NCBI GenBank assembly: GCA_937896305.1
Contig: CALBND010000069.1
Span: 1-6,739, forward strand
DNA: 6,739 bases
Reading direction: 5' to 3'
Source of the DNA: an uncultured Actinomycetes bacterium
GTDB lineage: Bacteria; Actinomycetota; Actinomycetes; S36-B12; UBA5976
The translations under genes and the position numbers were made by a program. The notes beneath the pieces were generated by a model that saw only the letters and a program-made list of their open reading frames with translations, did not search any database and was not told the DNA's origin. Shown one piece after another: positions 1-6,089 of this stretch. Each line of letters starts with the position of its first letter. Position 1 is the first letter of the stretch.

Positions 1-761
1 AACAGTGGATAACCAACAACATTTTTTTCAGTTCGACCTGGACCTGGGTATTGAGTGTGCTTTTGAGTCCAAACTAATAATAAATGTGCTGTTACAAGTG
101 CCAAAATAATTCCTGGGACTAGAAGTACGTGGATTGTGTAAAGTCTTGGAATAAAATCTGTTCCCGGAAACTCTCCACCAAATAAGAAATACAACGCCCA
201 TGTACCAATAACTGGAAGTGCTTGCACGATGCCTGAAGCAATTCTTAAACCAATACCCGAGAGCAGATCATCTGGTAGGGAATAGCCAGCAAAACCTTCC
301 AGTAAGCCAAGAGTTAATAATCCCAGACCTAACAACCAGTTGAATTCACGTGGTTTTCTGTAAGCACCAGTGAAGAAAACTCTTAATAAGTGCACAACCA
401 TCGCGGCCACAAAAAACAATGCAGCCCAATGATGTATTTGACGTAAAAGCATTCCACCGCGAACATCAAATGAAATTTCCAAGGTTGAAGCGTAAGCTTC
501 ACTCATTGGAATTCCTTTTAAGGGAATATAAGAACCGTTGTAAATAACTTCTGTCATGGATGGCTTGTACCAAAGTGTTAAGAACGTTCCGGTCAACAAC
601 AAAATAATGAAAGAATAAAGTGCAATTTCACCAAGCATGAATGACCAGTGATCAGGAAATACTTTTCTTAAATTTCTTTTAAGGGCAGCAGAAAACCCAA
701 CGCGGCTATCTACATAGTCATAAGCAGCAGGGGTTTTTCTTTCTTCTGTTGTGTTACTCAT
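1..761 (-). CDS. qcrB: Cytochrome bc1 complex cytochrome b subunit QcrB (N-terminal part, cut by window edge)
   Basis: This is the membrane cytochrome b of the menaquinol:cytochrome c reductase, carrying the two b hemes and the quinone sites. About 253 residues from the start are visible; the C-terminal half lies beyond the left edge. Heme ligands can be read: H110 and H124 (H-x13-H, within RQIHHWAALFF) and H211 and H226 (H-x14-H, within YTIHVLLVPG). Other family hallmarks are RVFFTGAYRKPRE after the second ligand, GYSLPDDLLSGIGLRI, and TQYPGPGRTEKNVVG near the cut. The Q-site PEWY/PDWY motif would lie outside the window. The ATG overlaps the qcrA stop codon as ATGA (758-761), implying translational coupling in the ctaE-qcrC-qcrA-qcrB operon. 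The reading frame is intact throughout, with no sign of decay. The identification is secure. Confidence 0.97.
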   Translation of the reverse strand, partial: MSNTTEERKTPAAYDYVDSRVGFSAALKRNLRKVFPDHWSFMLGEIALYSFIILLLTGTFLTLWYKPSMTEVIYNGSYIPLKGIPMSEAYASTLEISFDVRGGMLLRQIHHWAALFFVAAMVVHLLRVFFTGAYRKPREFNWLLGLGLLTLGLLEGFAGYSLPDDLLSGIGLRIASGIVQALPVIGTWALYFLFGGEFPGTDFIPRLYTIHVLLVPGIILALVTAHLLLVWTQKHTQYPGPGRTEKNVVGYPL

Positions 762-1825
762 GCTCCACGCTCCCAAAAGCTAGGTCCGACTGGTTCTTGA
801 AATCCTTGGCGAGCGATTAGGTAACCCTCATCGTCCACCGTTATTGCTAACTGCGGCAATCTTCTTGCAGCAGGTCCAAAAATTGGTTGTCCTGAATCAG
901 CCAAGTCAAAAGTTGACTGATGACATGGACATAATAAATGATGGGTCCTTTGTTCATAAAGCGCAATCGGACAGCCCACATGGGTGCAAATTTTCGAGTA
1001 AGCAACTATGCCTTGGTAGTCCCAATCAGGGCCTTGTTGGCTTTTAATGTCTTCAGGGCGCATGCGAACAAGCAAAATGGCTGATTTACCACGTTCGTTT
1101 AAGTTTTGTTGTTCTTCCAGGATTTCTAAAATATTTTCTGGCATCGCAGATATTAAGTTTCCAACTGGGATATCTTCTGGTCTAATTTTTTGATAAGTAA
1201 TGTCTGTCACAATATGCAAATCTTCTTGCCAAGCAGTGGTGCGCAATTCACCTTTAGGAGCTGGTCCAAGATCTCTAAGCATTATTAAGAATGGCAGAGG
1301 AAACATTGCCAAAGCGCCAAGTAAAGATCTACGAATTAGTTTTCTGGAACCAAAACCTGATTCTTCGGCCCCAACTCTAAATGCTTCAAGTGCTTCTGCT
1401 TGAACTTCTGCTTTTGGTTGAATTGGTTTTCTTTCTTGTACAACTTCGACATCAGACATTAATTTTTTAGCCCAATGAATCGCGCCAATTCCTATTAAAA
1501 GAATTGCTAGGCCAAAAGAAACTCCTAAGACTATGTTTTGCAAGCTTGTGACACCTATTGCGAAAACAGAAACTTTCTTTTCCCTTGGAATCGCCACAAA
1601 GGAAATAACAAACACTAGGGTGAAGCAAGAAGAAAGCCCAAATAAAGTAGCAACTTGCCTTTCAGCTCTTTTTGCAGCTTTAGGGTCAGTGTCTGTTCTT
1701 CTTAAGTAGTGATCAATTCCAGTAGCTGGTTTTGGCAAACTTGTTTCAATTTCTTTTGAAATAGGTGTTGTTGATTTTTCTTGATCTGGATCAAAAGTGT
1801 TATTGATATCAAAATTATTTGTCAT
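758..1825 (-). CDS. qcrA: Cytochrome bc1 complex Rieske iron-sulfur subunit QcrA
   Basis: This 355-residue 2Fe-2S protein passes electrons from menaquinol to the cytochrome c subunit, with its cluster domain outside the membrane. Both Rieske boxes are intact: C280-T-H282-V-G-C285 and C299-P-C301-H302. By family rule C280, H282, C299 and H302 bind the cluster, and C285 and C301 form the disulfide. The N-terminus is the long actinobacterial type, with a charged cytoplasmic tail (1-55), hydrophobic segments near 57-79 and 96-118, and a third near 167-184. The third is preceded by a twin-arginine (R165-R166-S-L-L). In Streptomyces the third helix of QcrA is known to be Tat-dependent, and this sequence fits that scheme. 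The ATG overlaps the qcrC stop (ATGA, 1822-1825) and the gene's own stop overlaps the qcrB start, so the three are probably cotranslated. Confidence 0.97.
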   Translation of the reverse strand: MTNNFDINNTFDPDQEKSTTPISKEIETSLPKPATGIDHYLRRTDTDPKAAKRAERQVATLFGLSSCFTLVFVISFVAIPREKKVSVFAIGVTSLQNIVLGVSFGLAILLIGIGAIHWAKKLMSDVEVVQERKPIQPKAEVQAEALEAFRVGAEESGFGSRKLIRRSLLGALAMFPLPFLIMLRDLGPAPKGELRTTAWQEDLHIVTDITYQKIRPEDIPVGNLISAMPENILEILEEQQNLNERGKSAILLVRMRPEDIKSQQGPDWDYQGIVAYSKICTHVGCPIALYEQRTHHLLCPCHQSTFDLADSGQPIFGPAARRLPQLAITVDDEGYLIARQGFQEPVGPSFWERGA

Positions 1826-2616
1826 CTAACTCTTGCTCCTATCCAAATTGAGAAAATTATTAAAACTCCGATGCCTATTACCCATAGAAATAATCCTTCA
1901 GTTACGGGACCAACTCTTCCCAAATCCATACCACCTGGATTTTCAGATTTGTTTAATTCTTGGATGTAGCGAATAATTGCTGCTTTACTTTCTGGGGTTA
2001 AAGTTTTATCGCTAAAAATTGGCATAGATTGTGGTCCAGTGAGCATTGCTTCATAAATTTGTTGCGGAGTTGCAAGATTTAAACTTGGGGCATACTTACC
2101 ATTTGTTAAAGCGCCACCAGAACCAGCAAAGTTATGACACTGTGCACAATTAGTTCTAAATAGTTCGCCACCTTCAGAAACACTTGCGTTTTGCCATTCG
2201 TTAATTTGTTCTTCACTAGGTATTGCTGGTCCAGGACCAAAGGTTGCTACATAAGCTGCTAAAGCAATTGTTTCTTCTTCGTTATAGCTAGGCTTTTTTC
2301 TCATTACTTGTGCTCCAGGGGCAGCCATTGGCATACGTCCTGACGAAACTTGAAAATGAACTGCGGCAGCTCCTACGGCAGATAAATTTGGACCATCACT
2401 TGTTCCTTGACCATTTAGTCCATGACATGAAGAGCATCCTTCGGCAAATAATGCTGATCCTTTAGTAACTAAAGTTTCTTCAGATCCGATTCGAGCAGAA
2501 GCTGGTGTAATTAAATTATTAACACCGCTATAGCCAAGGCTAACTACTGCCAGAGCAAAAAATAAAACTAAAACCGAGGCGCCGCGACGGCGTCTAAATT
2601 TATACAGTGCAGACAA
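1822..2616 (-). CDS. qcrC: Cytochrome bc1 complex diheme cytochrome c subunit QcrC (TTG start)
   Basis: This is a membrane-anchored diheme cytochrome c that links the bc1 complex to the aa3 oxidase, taking the place of a soluble cytochrome c in Actinobacteria. With the TTG start at 2616 the product is 264 residues. It has an Arg-rich N-terminus (R8-R11), a signal-anchor helix (about 14-31), heme motif 1 C61-S-S-C64-H65 with a candidate Met ligand in RMPM (95/97), heme motif 2 C157-A-Q-C160-H161 with candidate Met198 in SMPIF, and a C-terminal helix (about 240-261). The frame stays open upstream to an ATG at 2667. That extension would add 17 residues lying over the ctaE 3' end and would pass through the ribosome binding site. 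The TTG lies 7 nt behind a clean AAGGAG, so I prefer it. The stop overlaps the qcrA start (ATGA). Confidence 0.93.
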   Translation of the reverse strand: MSALYKFRRRRGASVLVLFFALAVVSLGYSGVNNLITPASARIGSEETLVTKGSALFAEGCSSCHGLNGQGTSDGPNLSAVGAAAVHFQVSSGRMPMAAPGAQVMRKKPSYNEEETIALAAYVATFGPGPAIPSEEQINEWQNASVSEGGELFRTNCAQCHNFAGSGGALTNGKYAPSLNLATPQQIYEAMLTGPQSMPIFSDKTLTPESKAAIIRYIQELNKSENPGGMDLGRVGPVTEGLFLWVIGIGVLIIFSIWIGARVR

Positions 2617-2623
2617 AATATTT

Positions 2624-2629
2624 CTCCTT
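2624..2629 (-). promoter_or_regulatory. Shine-Dalgarno site for qcrC, overlapping the ctaE stop
   Basis: The minus strand reads AAGGAG, then seven bases (AAATATT), then TTG. The site shares two bases with the TAA stop of ctaE (2628-2630), so terminating ribosomes would sit on it. It is the clearest ribosome binding site seen in the window, and it decides the start of qcrC in favour of TTG at 2616. Confidence 0.8.
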
Positions 2630-3227
2630 ATTTCACAAGATAAATAGTTGCAAACAAGCCAATCCAAACCACGTCAACAAAATGCCAATAATAAGAAGTC
2701 ACTACAGCACTTGTCGCTAAACCATGTGTCATTTCAGGTCGGACATATGAACGAGCCAAGACAAACAGAAACGCAACTAGTCCACCTGTTACATGCAGGG
2801 CGTGGAAACCAGTTGTTAAATAAAACACAGAACCAAATGGGGAAGAGGAAATAGTTAAGCCCTCGGAAACTAAAACTGCATATTCGTAAGCTTGTCCACC
2901 AACGAAAAATGCGCCCATTAAGAAAGTTGTGGTAAACCAAAAACGTAAACGATCTTTATCGCCACGTTCTGCTGCGAAAACTCCAAGTTGTGCGGTAACA
3001 GAACTTAAAACCAAGATTGTTGTGTTTGCACCAGAAAAAGGAACGTTAAGTAGTTCTGTTTCAATTGCCCAGATGTCTGGATTGACTGCGCGAAGTGTGA
3101 AATACATTGCAAATAAAGCAGCAAAAAACATAAGTTCACTTGCTAGCCAAACGATGGTGCCAATGGCAACTATGTTGGGACGATTGACTCTCGGGTTTGC
3201 GAGTGACGTTGTGGACATATGACCCAT
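2628..3227 (-). CDS. ctaE: Cytochrome c oxidase subunit III (aa3-type)
   Basis: This is subunit III of the terminal aa3 oxidase, an integral membrane subunit that supports the stability and proton uptake of the catalytic subunit I. The 199-residue product has about five membrane helices (roughly 18-43, 66-86, 97-117, 132-158, 175-197), the short form usual in Actinobacteria. Family marks are TIVWLASELMFFAALF with Glu31, FAAERGD (84-90), GQAYEY (111-116), FYLTTGFHALHVTGG (135-149) and SYYWHFVDVVW (178-188). It is the first gene of the operon, 11 bp before qcrC. The start is uncertain: a second in-frame ATG at 3218 gives MSTTSLANP, and neither ATG has a clear ribosome binding site, so initiation could be leaderless. 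Oxidase subunits I, II and IV are not in the window. Confidence 0.96.
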   Translation of the reverse strand: MGHMSTTSLANPRVNRPNIVAIGTIVWLASELMFFAALFAMYFTLRAVNPDIWAIETELLNVPFSGANTTILVLSSVTAQLGVFAAERGDKDRLRFWFTTTFLMGAFFVGGQAYEYAVLVSEGLTISSSPFGSVFYLTTGFHALHVTGGLVAFLFVLARSYVRPEMTHGLATSAVVTSYYWHFVDVVWIGLFATIYLVK

Positions 3228-3272
3228 TGTGTCACTGCATTAGTGGGGGATTCGTGCTTGGGCGCGCTACAT
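3228..3272. promoter_or_regulatory. Compact divergent start region between ctaE and the pseudo-receiver gene
   Basis: Only about 45 bp separate the ctaE start from the preferred start of the plus-strand gene. Promoters for both the respiratory operon and the trpD set must therefore lie here or reach into the neighbouring coding starts. It is locally more G+C rich than its surroundings (gggggattcg, gggcgcgc). The 9-mer ACATATGAC occurs twice, at 3215-3223 and 3269-3277, next to each start. GTGAC/GTCAC motifs recur at 3203, 3231, 3282 and 3291. I could not find a convincing -35/-10 pair on either strand, so the promoter call rests on gene arrangement alone. Confidence 0.4.
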
Positions 3273-3719
3273 ATGACTAATGTGACATTTGTGACCCAAC
3301 CTATTTCACAATCGCACGAACTAAGAGTTCTGGTCTACTCAGACGACCGTAGAATTCGTGATGCAGTTATGACTGCAATTGGTCGAAGACCTGCACAAGA
3401 TCTAGGAAGAATTGAATTTATTCAAGTTGCAACAGAACCAGTTGTAAAAAAAGAACTTAAAAGTGGAAATATTGATTTAGCAATTTTAGACGGCGAAGCT
3501 GCTCCAGCTGGTGGTATGGGAATTGCTCGTAACGCAAAAGATGAAGTATTTAATTGTCCTCCAATTATTGTTTTGATTCAAAGACCTCAAGATGCTTGGT
3601 TGGCAGCCTGGTCAAATGCTGAAGGGGTAGTACAGATGCCGATAGATCCAACAGTTCTTATCGACACCACAATTACGTTACTTCGCAAAAAAAGTAATAA
3701 CGCAATTTCAAAAGCATGA
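3273..3719 (+). CDS. Degenerate response-regulator receiver protein, conserved between ctaE and trpD
   Basis: This 148-residue soluble protein looks like a single receiver (CheY-like) domain with no output domain. The first strand is LRVLVYSDD (17-25), with acid residues D24/D25. The phosphoacceptor position is D73 in IDLAILDG (67-74). The conserved Thr/Ser position in IIVLIQRPQDAW (98-109) appears to be Gln103, and the usual Lys of the KP motif is replaced in GVVQMPIDP (118-126). Loss of the Lys and Thr suggests it is not a normal phosphorylated switch. GEAAPAGGMG followed by CPPIIVLI and RPQDAWLA resembles, from memory, actinobacterial proteins found at this same place. The frame extends upstream to an ATG at 3219, but that would overlap ctaE and add 18 unlikely residues, so I chose 3273. 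Its stop overlaps the trpD start (ATGA). Function is unknown. Confidence 0.8.
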   Translation: MTNVTFVTQPISQSHELRVLVYSDDRRIRDAVMTAIGRRPAQDLGRIEFIQVATEPVVKKELKSGNIDLAILDGEAAPAGGMGIARNAKDEVFNCPPIIVLIQRPQDAWLAAWSNAEGVVQMPIDPTVLIDTTITLLRKKSNNAISKA

Positions 3720-4762
3720 CAACTGAAAATTCTTGGTCTGAAATACTTTTAAATCTTAAAAATAAAACTGATTTGAACGATACACAATCTTATTGGGCAA
3801 TGAACCAAGTAATGAGTGGTTTGGCTGAAGCTGCACAAATAAAAGAGTTACTTATCGGATTGAAAGAAAAAGGCGAGACAGCAACTGAAATAACTTCATT
3901 TGTAGATGCGATGCTTGAACATTCCGTCAAATTAGATGTTTCCCATAATGCAGTTGATACTTGTGGCACAGGCGGAGACGCTTTAGGAACAGTCAATATT
4001 TCTACAGCTGCTGCAATAGTGGTTGCTGGAACTGGAATTCCAGTTGTGAAACATGGCAACAGAGCAGCTTCCAGTAAATCAGGATCTGCAGATGTATTAG
4101 AAGTTTTAGGAATAGTTACAAATATGAATGCCGAACAAGTTTTAGATTCATATTTAAAATGTGGAATTACTTTTTGTTTTGCCCCAACCTTTCATCCAGC
4201 AATGAAATATGCAGGACCAATTAGAAAAGAATTAGCAATCCCGACAGTCTTTAACATCCTGGGGCCATTAGCAAATCCTGCTAAGCCCAAAGCCCAAGTT
4301 GTGGGAGTCGCTAATTTAAAAATGGCACCTATCGTGGCACAAGCTTTAGCAAATAGAAAAGTTTCAGCAATAGTAGTTAGAGGCCTAGAAGGCTTGGATG
4401 AAATTTCGATAAGTGGACCAACCCAAATTTGGGATGCTAGAAACGGTGAAGTTAAAGAATCACTATTTGATGCTTCAGATATTGGAATTAAACGGGCAAG
4501 TCTGGATGAATTAAAAGGTGGCGATGCTAATTTCAACGCCAAATTAATTTTACAGACACTAAGAAATAGCGGATCAGAAGCAATTAGAGACGCTATTTGT
4601 GTGAATGCTGCAGCTTCAGTTGTGGCTTATGAGAACCCAACTGGTGATTTCAAATCAAGCATGGAATTGGCTTTAGCTCGGACTCGTGGAAGCCTTGAAT
4701 CAGGTGCTGCTCTGGATGTCTTAAATAGATGGGTTGAATTTTCTAAAAATGTCAGACCTTGA
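3716..4762 (+). CDS. trpD: Anthranilate phosphoribosyltransferase
   Basis: TrpD transfers the phosphoribosyl group of PRPP to anthranilate, the second committed step of tryptophan synthesis, in the cytoplasm. The 348 residues match the usual family length. Motifs in order: DTCGTGGD (81-88, PRPP pyrophosphate loop), NIST (94-97), KHGNRAASSKSGSAD (112-126, PRPP and anthranilate binding), NILGPLANP (180-188) and GLDEIS (226-231), with the D228-E229 pair that binds Mg2+. The helical N-terminal part is normal. No catalytic residue is missing. The ATG overlaps the previous stop codon and has no separate ribosome binding site, so it is probably translated by coupling. No other trp gene is in the window. 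The position next to ctaE is as in M. tuberculosis and so appears ancestral rather than recently acquired. Confidence 0.97.
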   Translation: MTTENSWSEILLNLKNKTDLNDTQSYWAMNQVMSGLAEAAQIKELLIGLKEKGETATEITSFVDAMLEHSVKLDVSHNAVDTCGTGGDALGTVNISTAAAIVVAGTGIPVVKHGNRAASSKSGSADVLEVLGIVTNMNAEQVLDSYLKCGITFCFAPTFHPAMKYAGPIRKELAIPTVFNILGPLANPAKPKAQVVGVANLKMAPIVAQALANRKVSAIVVRGLEGLDEISISGPTQIWDARNGEVKESLFDASDIGIKRASLDELKGGDANFNAKLILQTLRNSGSEAIRDAICVNAAASVVAYENPTGDFKSSMELALARTRGSLESGAALDVLNRWVEFSKNVRP

Positions 4763-4778
4763 CTTTATTGTTTGAGTC

Positions 4779-4961
4779 ATGGATAAATTGAGAATAGAAT
4801 GCCAAAAATGCATCATGAAAGATATATCTTGTCATGATTGTGTGGTTACGTTTTTCTTAAACGAAACCAATTTCACTTCCTTAGATGAAAATGAAATCAA
4901 GGCACTTGATGTTTTAGCCAATTCAGGTTTAGTCCCGCCTTTAAGACATGTTTGTGGCTAA
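4779..4961 (+). CDS. Small four-cysteine protein of unknown function
   Basis: This 60-residue protein begins 16 bp after trpD on the same strand. Its N-terminal third has two CxxC pairs, C8-Q-K-C11 and C18-H-D-C21, spaced like a zinc or iron-sulfur knuckle, followed by hydrophobic VVTFFL. A short acidic helix follows (DENEIKALDVLANSG, 36-50), then GLVPPLRHVCG with a fifth Cys at 59. From memory, small actinobacterial hypotheticals carry a similar CxDCVVTFL...GLVPxLR pattern, which argues that the frame is real despite its size. There is no signal peptide or membrane helix, so it should be cytoplasmic. It has no clear ribosome binding site. The last 21 bp overlap the 3' end of the convergent glycosyltransferase. 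A metal-binding role is inferred only from the cysteines. Confidence 0.75.
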   Translation: MDKLRIECQKCIMKDISCHDCVVTFFLNETNFTSLDENEIKALDVLANSGLVPPLRHVCG

Positions 4962-6089
4962 TAATTTTCTTAATTGATCATGTCTGGCAGGCCACTGCCA
5001 TTCATTTTCAATCCAGGTTCTGCCTTGCTTGCCAATGTTTCTTCTAAGTTCGGGAGAGAGCAAAAGCTCTGCAATTTTATTTACTAAATCAATTGTGTTT
5101 TTTGCATCAATTACAAAACCAGTTTCACCATCGACTACTGCTTCTGGAGCACCTCCTGAAATCCCAGCAATTACTGGCAATCCAGTTGCCGAAGCTTCTA
5201 GGTAAACAATTCCTAAACCTTCAACATCAAATCCAAAATTTCTGGTTCTCACTGGCATAACAAATACTTGGCCACTGGCATAAAACCCAGGGAGATCTTG
5301 CCAAGCAACACTGCCAGTCAATGTCACTGAGTTGTTGATATTTTGATCAAAAACCATTTTTTGTAAAGTTGATTTATAACTTCCACCACCGACAATAAGT
5401 AAATGAGCATTAGGAACTTGCGCCAGCACTTGTGGCCAAATCTTTATTAAAGTGTCTTGGCCTTTTCTAGGCATTAATCTAGAAATGCAAACCACAGTTG
5501 GTTTGTTACCAATTTTGAATCTGTTTCTTATAGCCTCGCCTTTGCCATTAATTACATTATTAGGATTAAAAAGTTCGGTATCGAGACCGGGAGTTAGACG
5601 TTCAAACTTGGCTAACTCGGAAGTATTTAATATTTCACTGAATTTCTTAAAGGTGAAATCTGTTAAATAAGTTAATTTATCTACTTCTTTTACTATTTTT
5701 TTGAACGATTGTTTTAGCCCTGGGGTAAATGCCCAGCCAACTTCATGGCCATGAGTTAGGGCAACAGTTTTTTTAATACCATGTTTCTTTAATCTGGCTG
5801 AAAGTAATCCAAGGGGAGCAGAGGCTCCAAACAAAACTGAATCACATTGATATTTATCAATTAGTGCTAATGCGTGATCACCAACTGCTTTGGTGGGTAA
5901 AAGCAGTTCGGTGTCATGTCGGACAACTAAATATTCTTGATCAGCATCAAATTTTTTATAGTTTTCATATTTGGAGGTCAAAACTACGACATCTGTCGGA
6001 TTCAATCCTTTAAGAAGTCCATGAACAAAGGTTTGAATGCCACCAGGTCTTGGTGGAAAGTCGTTAGTGATAACTAATGTTTTAGTCAT
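4941..6089 (-). CDS. pimB: GT4 glycosyltransferase, PimB'-like (probable GDP-mannose:phosphatidylinositol mannoside mannosyltransferase)
   Basis: This 382-residue GT-B fold enzyme has no membrane helix and probably acts at the inner membrane face. The N-terminal domain opens with LVITNDFPPRPGGIQTF (5-21), whose GGI loop contacts nucleotide-sugar phosphates, and contains THGHEVGW (112-119) with the catalytic-region His. The C-terminal domain has CISRLMPRKGQD (201-212), with R204 and K209 for diphosphate binding, and VEGLGIVYLEAS (289-300), which holds an E290-x7-E298 pair. These stretches closely resemble remembered Corynebacterium glutamicum PimB', which adds the second mannose to phosphatidylinositol mannoside, and mycobacterial pimB' (Rv2188c) is near the same trpD-ctaE-qcr locus. 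Acceptor identity is inferred; another GDP-mannose or NDP-sugar acceptor is possible. The start overlaps the upstream membrane-protein gene by 8 bp. Confidence 0.88.
   Translation of the reverse strand: MTKTLVITNDFPPRPGGIQTFVHGLLKGLNPTDVVVLTSKYENYKKFDADQEYLVVRHDTELLLPTKAVGDHALALIDKYQCDSVLFGASAPLGLLSARLKKHGIKKTVALTHGHEVGWAFTPGLKQSFKKIVKEVDKLTYLTDFTFKKFSEILNTSELAKFERLTPGLDTELFNPNNVINGKGEAIRNRFKIGNKPTVVCISRLMPRKGQDTLIKIWPQVLAQVPNAHLLIVGGGSYKSTLQKMVFDQNINNSVTLTGSVAWQDLPGFYASGQVFVMPVRTRNFGFDVEGLGIVYLEASATGLPVIAGISGGAPEAVVDGETGFVIDAKNTIDLVNKIAELLLSPELRRNIGKQGRTWIENEWQWPARHDQLRKLLATNMS
4985..5000 (+). terminator. Possible weak terminator hairpin downstream of the small Cys protein
   Basis: A perfect 6 bp inverted repeat, TGGCAG-GCCA-CTGCCA, lies 23 bp after the plus-strand stop and is followed by ttcatttt. 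This could end the trpD transcript. However, it lies inside the opposite-strand glycosyltransferase gene, where the same bases encode the WQWPA part of its C-terminus, and the T-run is interrupted. It may therefore be chance. No better terminator was seen for the plus-strand genes. Confidence 0.25.

Noticed and set aside
844..1403. Plus-strand frames inside qcrA (844-1047, 1200-1403)
   Set aside because: They lie opposite a well-conserved Rieske gene and their translations show no recognisable domain.
2617..2667. Upstream ATG extension of qcrC adding 17 residues
   Set aside because: It overlaps the ctaE 3' end, passes through the AAGGAG site and adds sequence unlike QcrC; TTG at 2616 with 7 nt spacing is better supported.
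2648..3222. Plus- and minus-strand frames inside ctaE in other reading frames
   Set aside because: They are shadows of the subunit III gene, with no start signal and no recognisable protein pattern.
3219..3272. Upstream ATG extension of the pseudo-receiver gene
   Set aside because: It would overlap the ctaE start on the other strand and add 18 residues ahead of a domain that begins around LRVLVYSDD; the ATG at 3273 is more likely, though not proven.
3228..3301. Minus-strand TTGGGT and TCATAT as a -35/-10 pair for ctaE
   Set aside because: Spacing is about 17 bp but both hexamers match the consensus poorly; not better than chance.
3790..4542. Minus-strand frames inside trpD
   Set aside because: They are antisense to a complete, motif-perfect TrpD and have no independent coding signature.
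5452..5670. Plus-strand 72-residue hydrophobic frame inside the glycosyltransferase gene
   Set aside because: It is antisense to the conserved nucleotide-sugar binding region; the hydrophobic look follows from the complementary strand.
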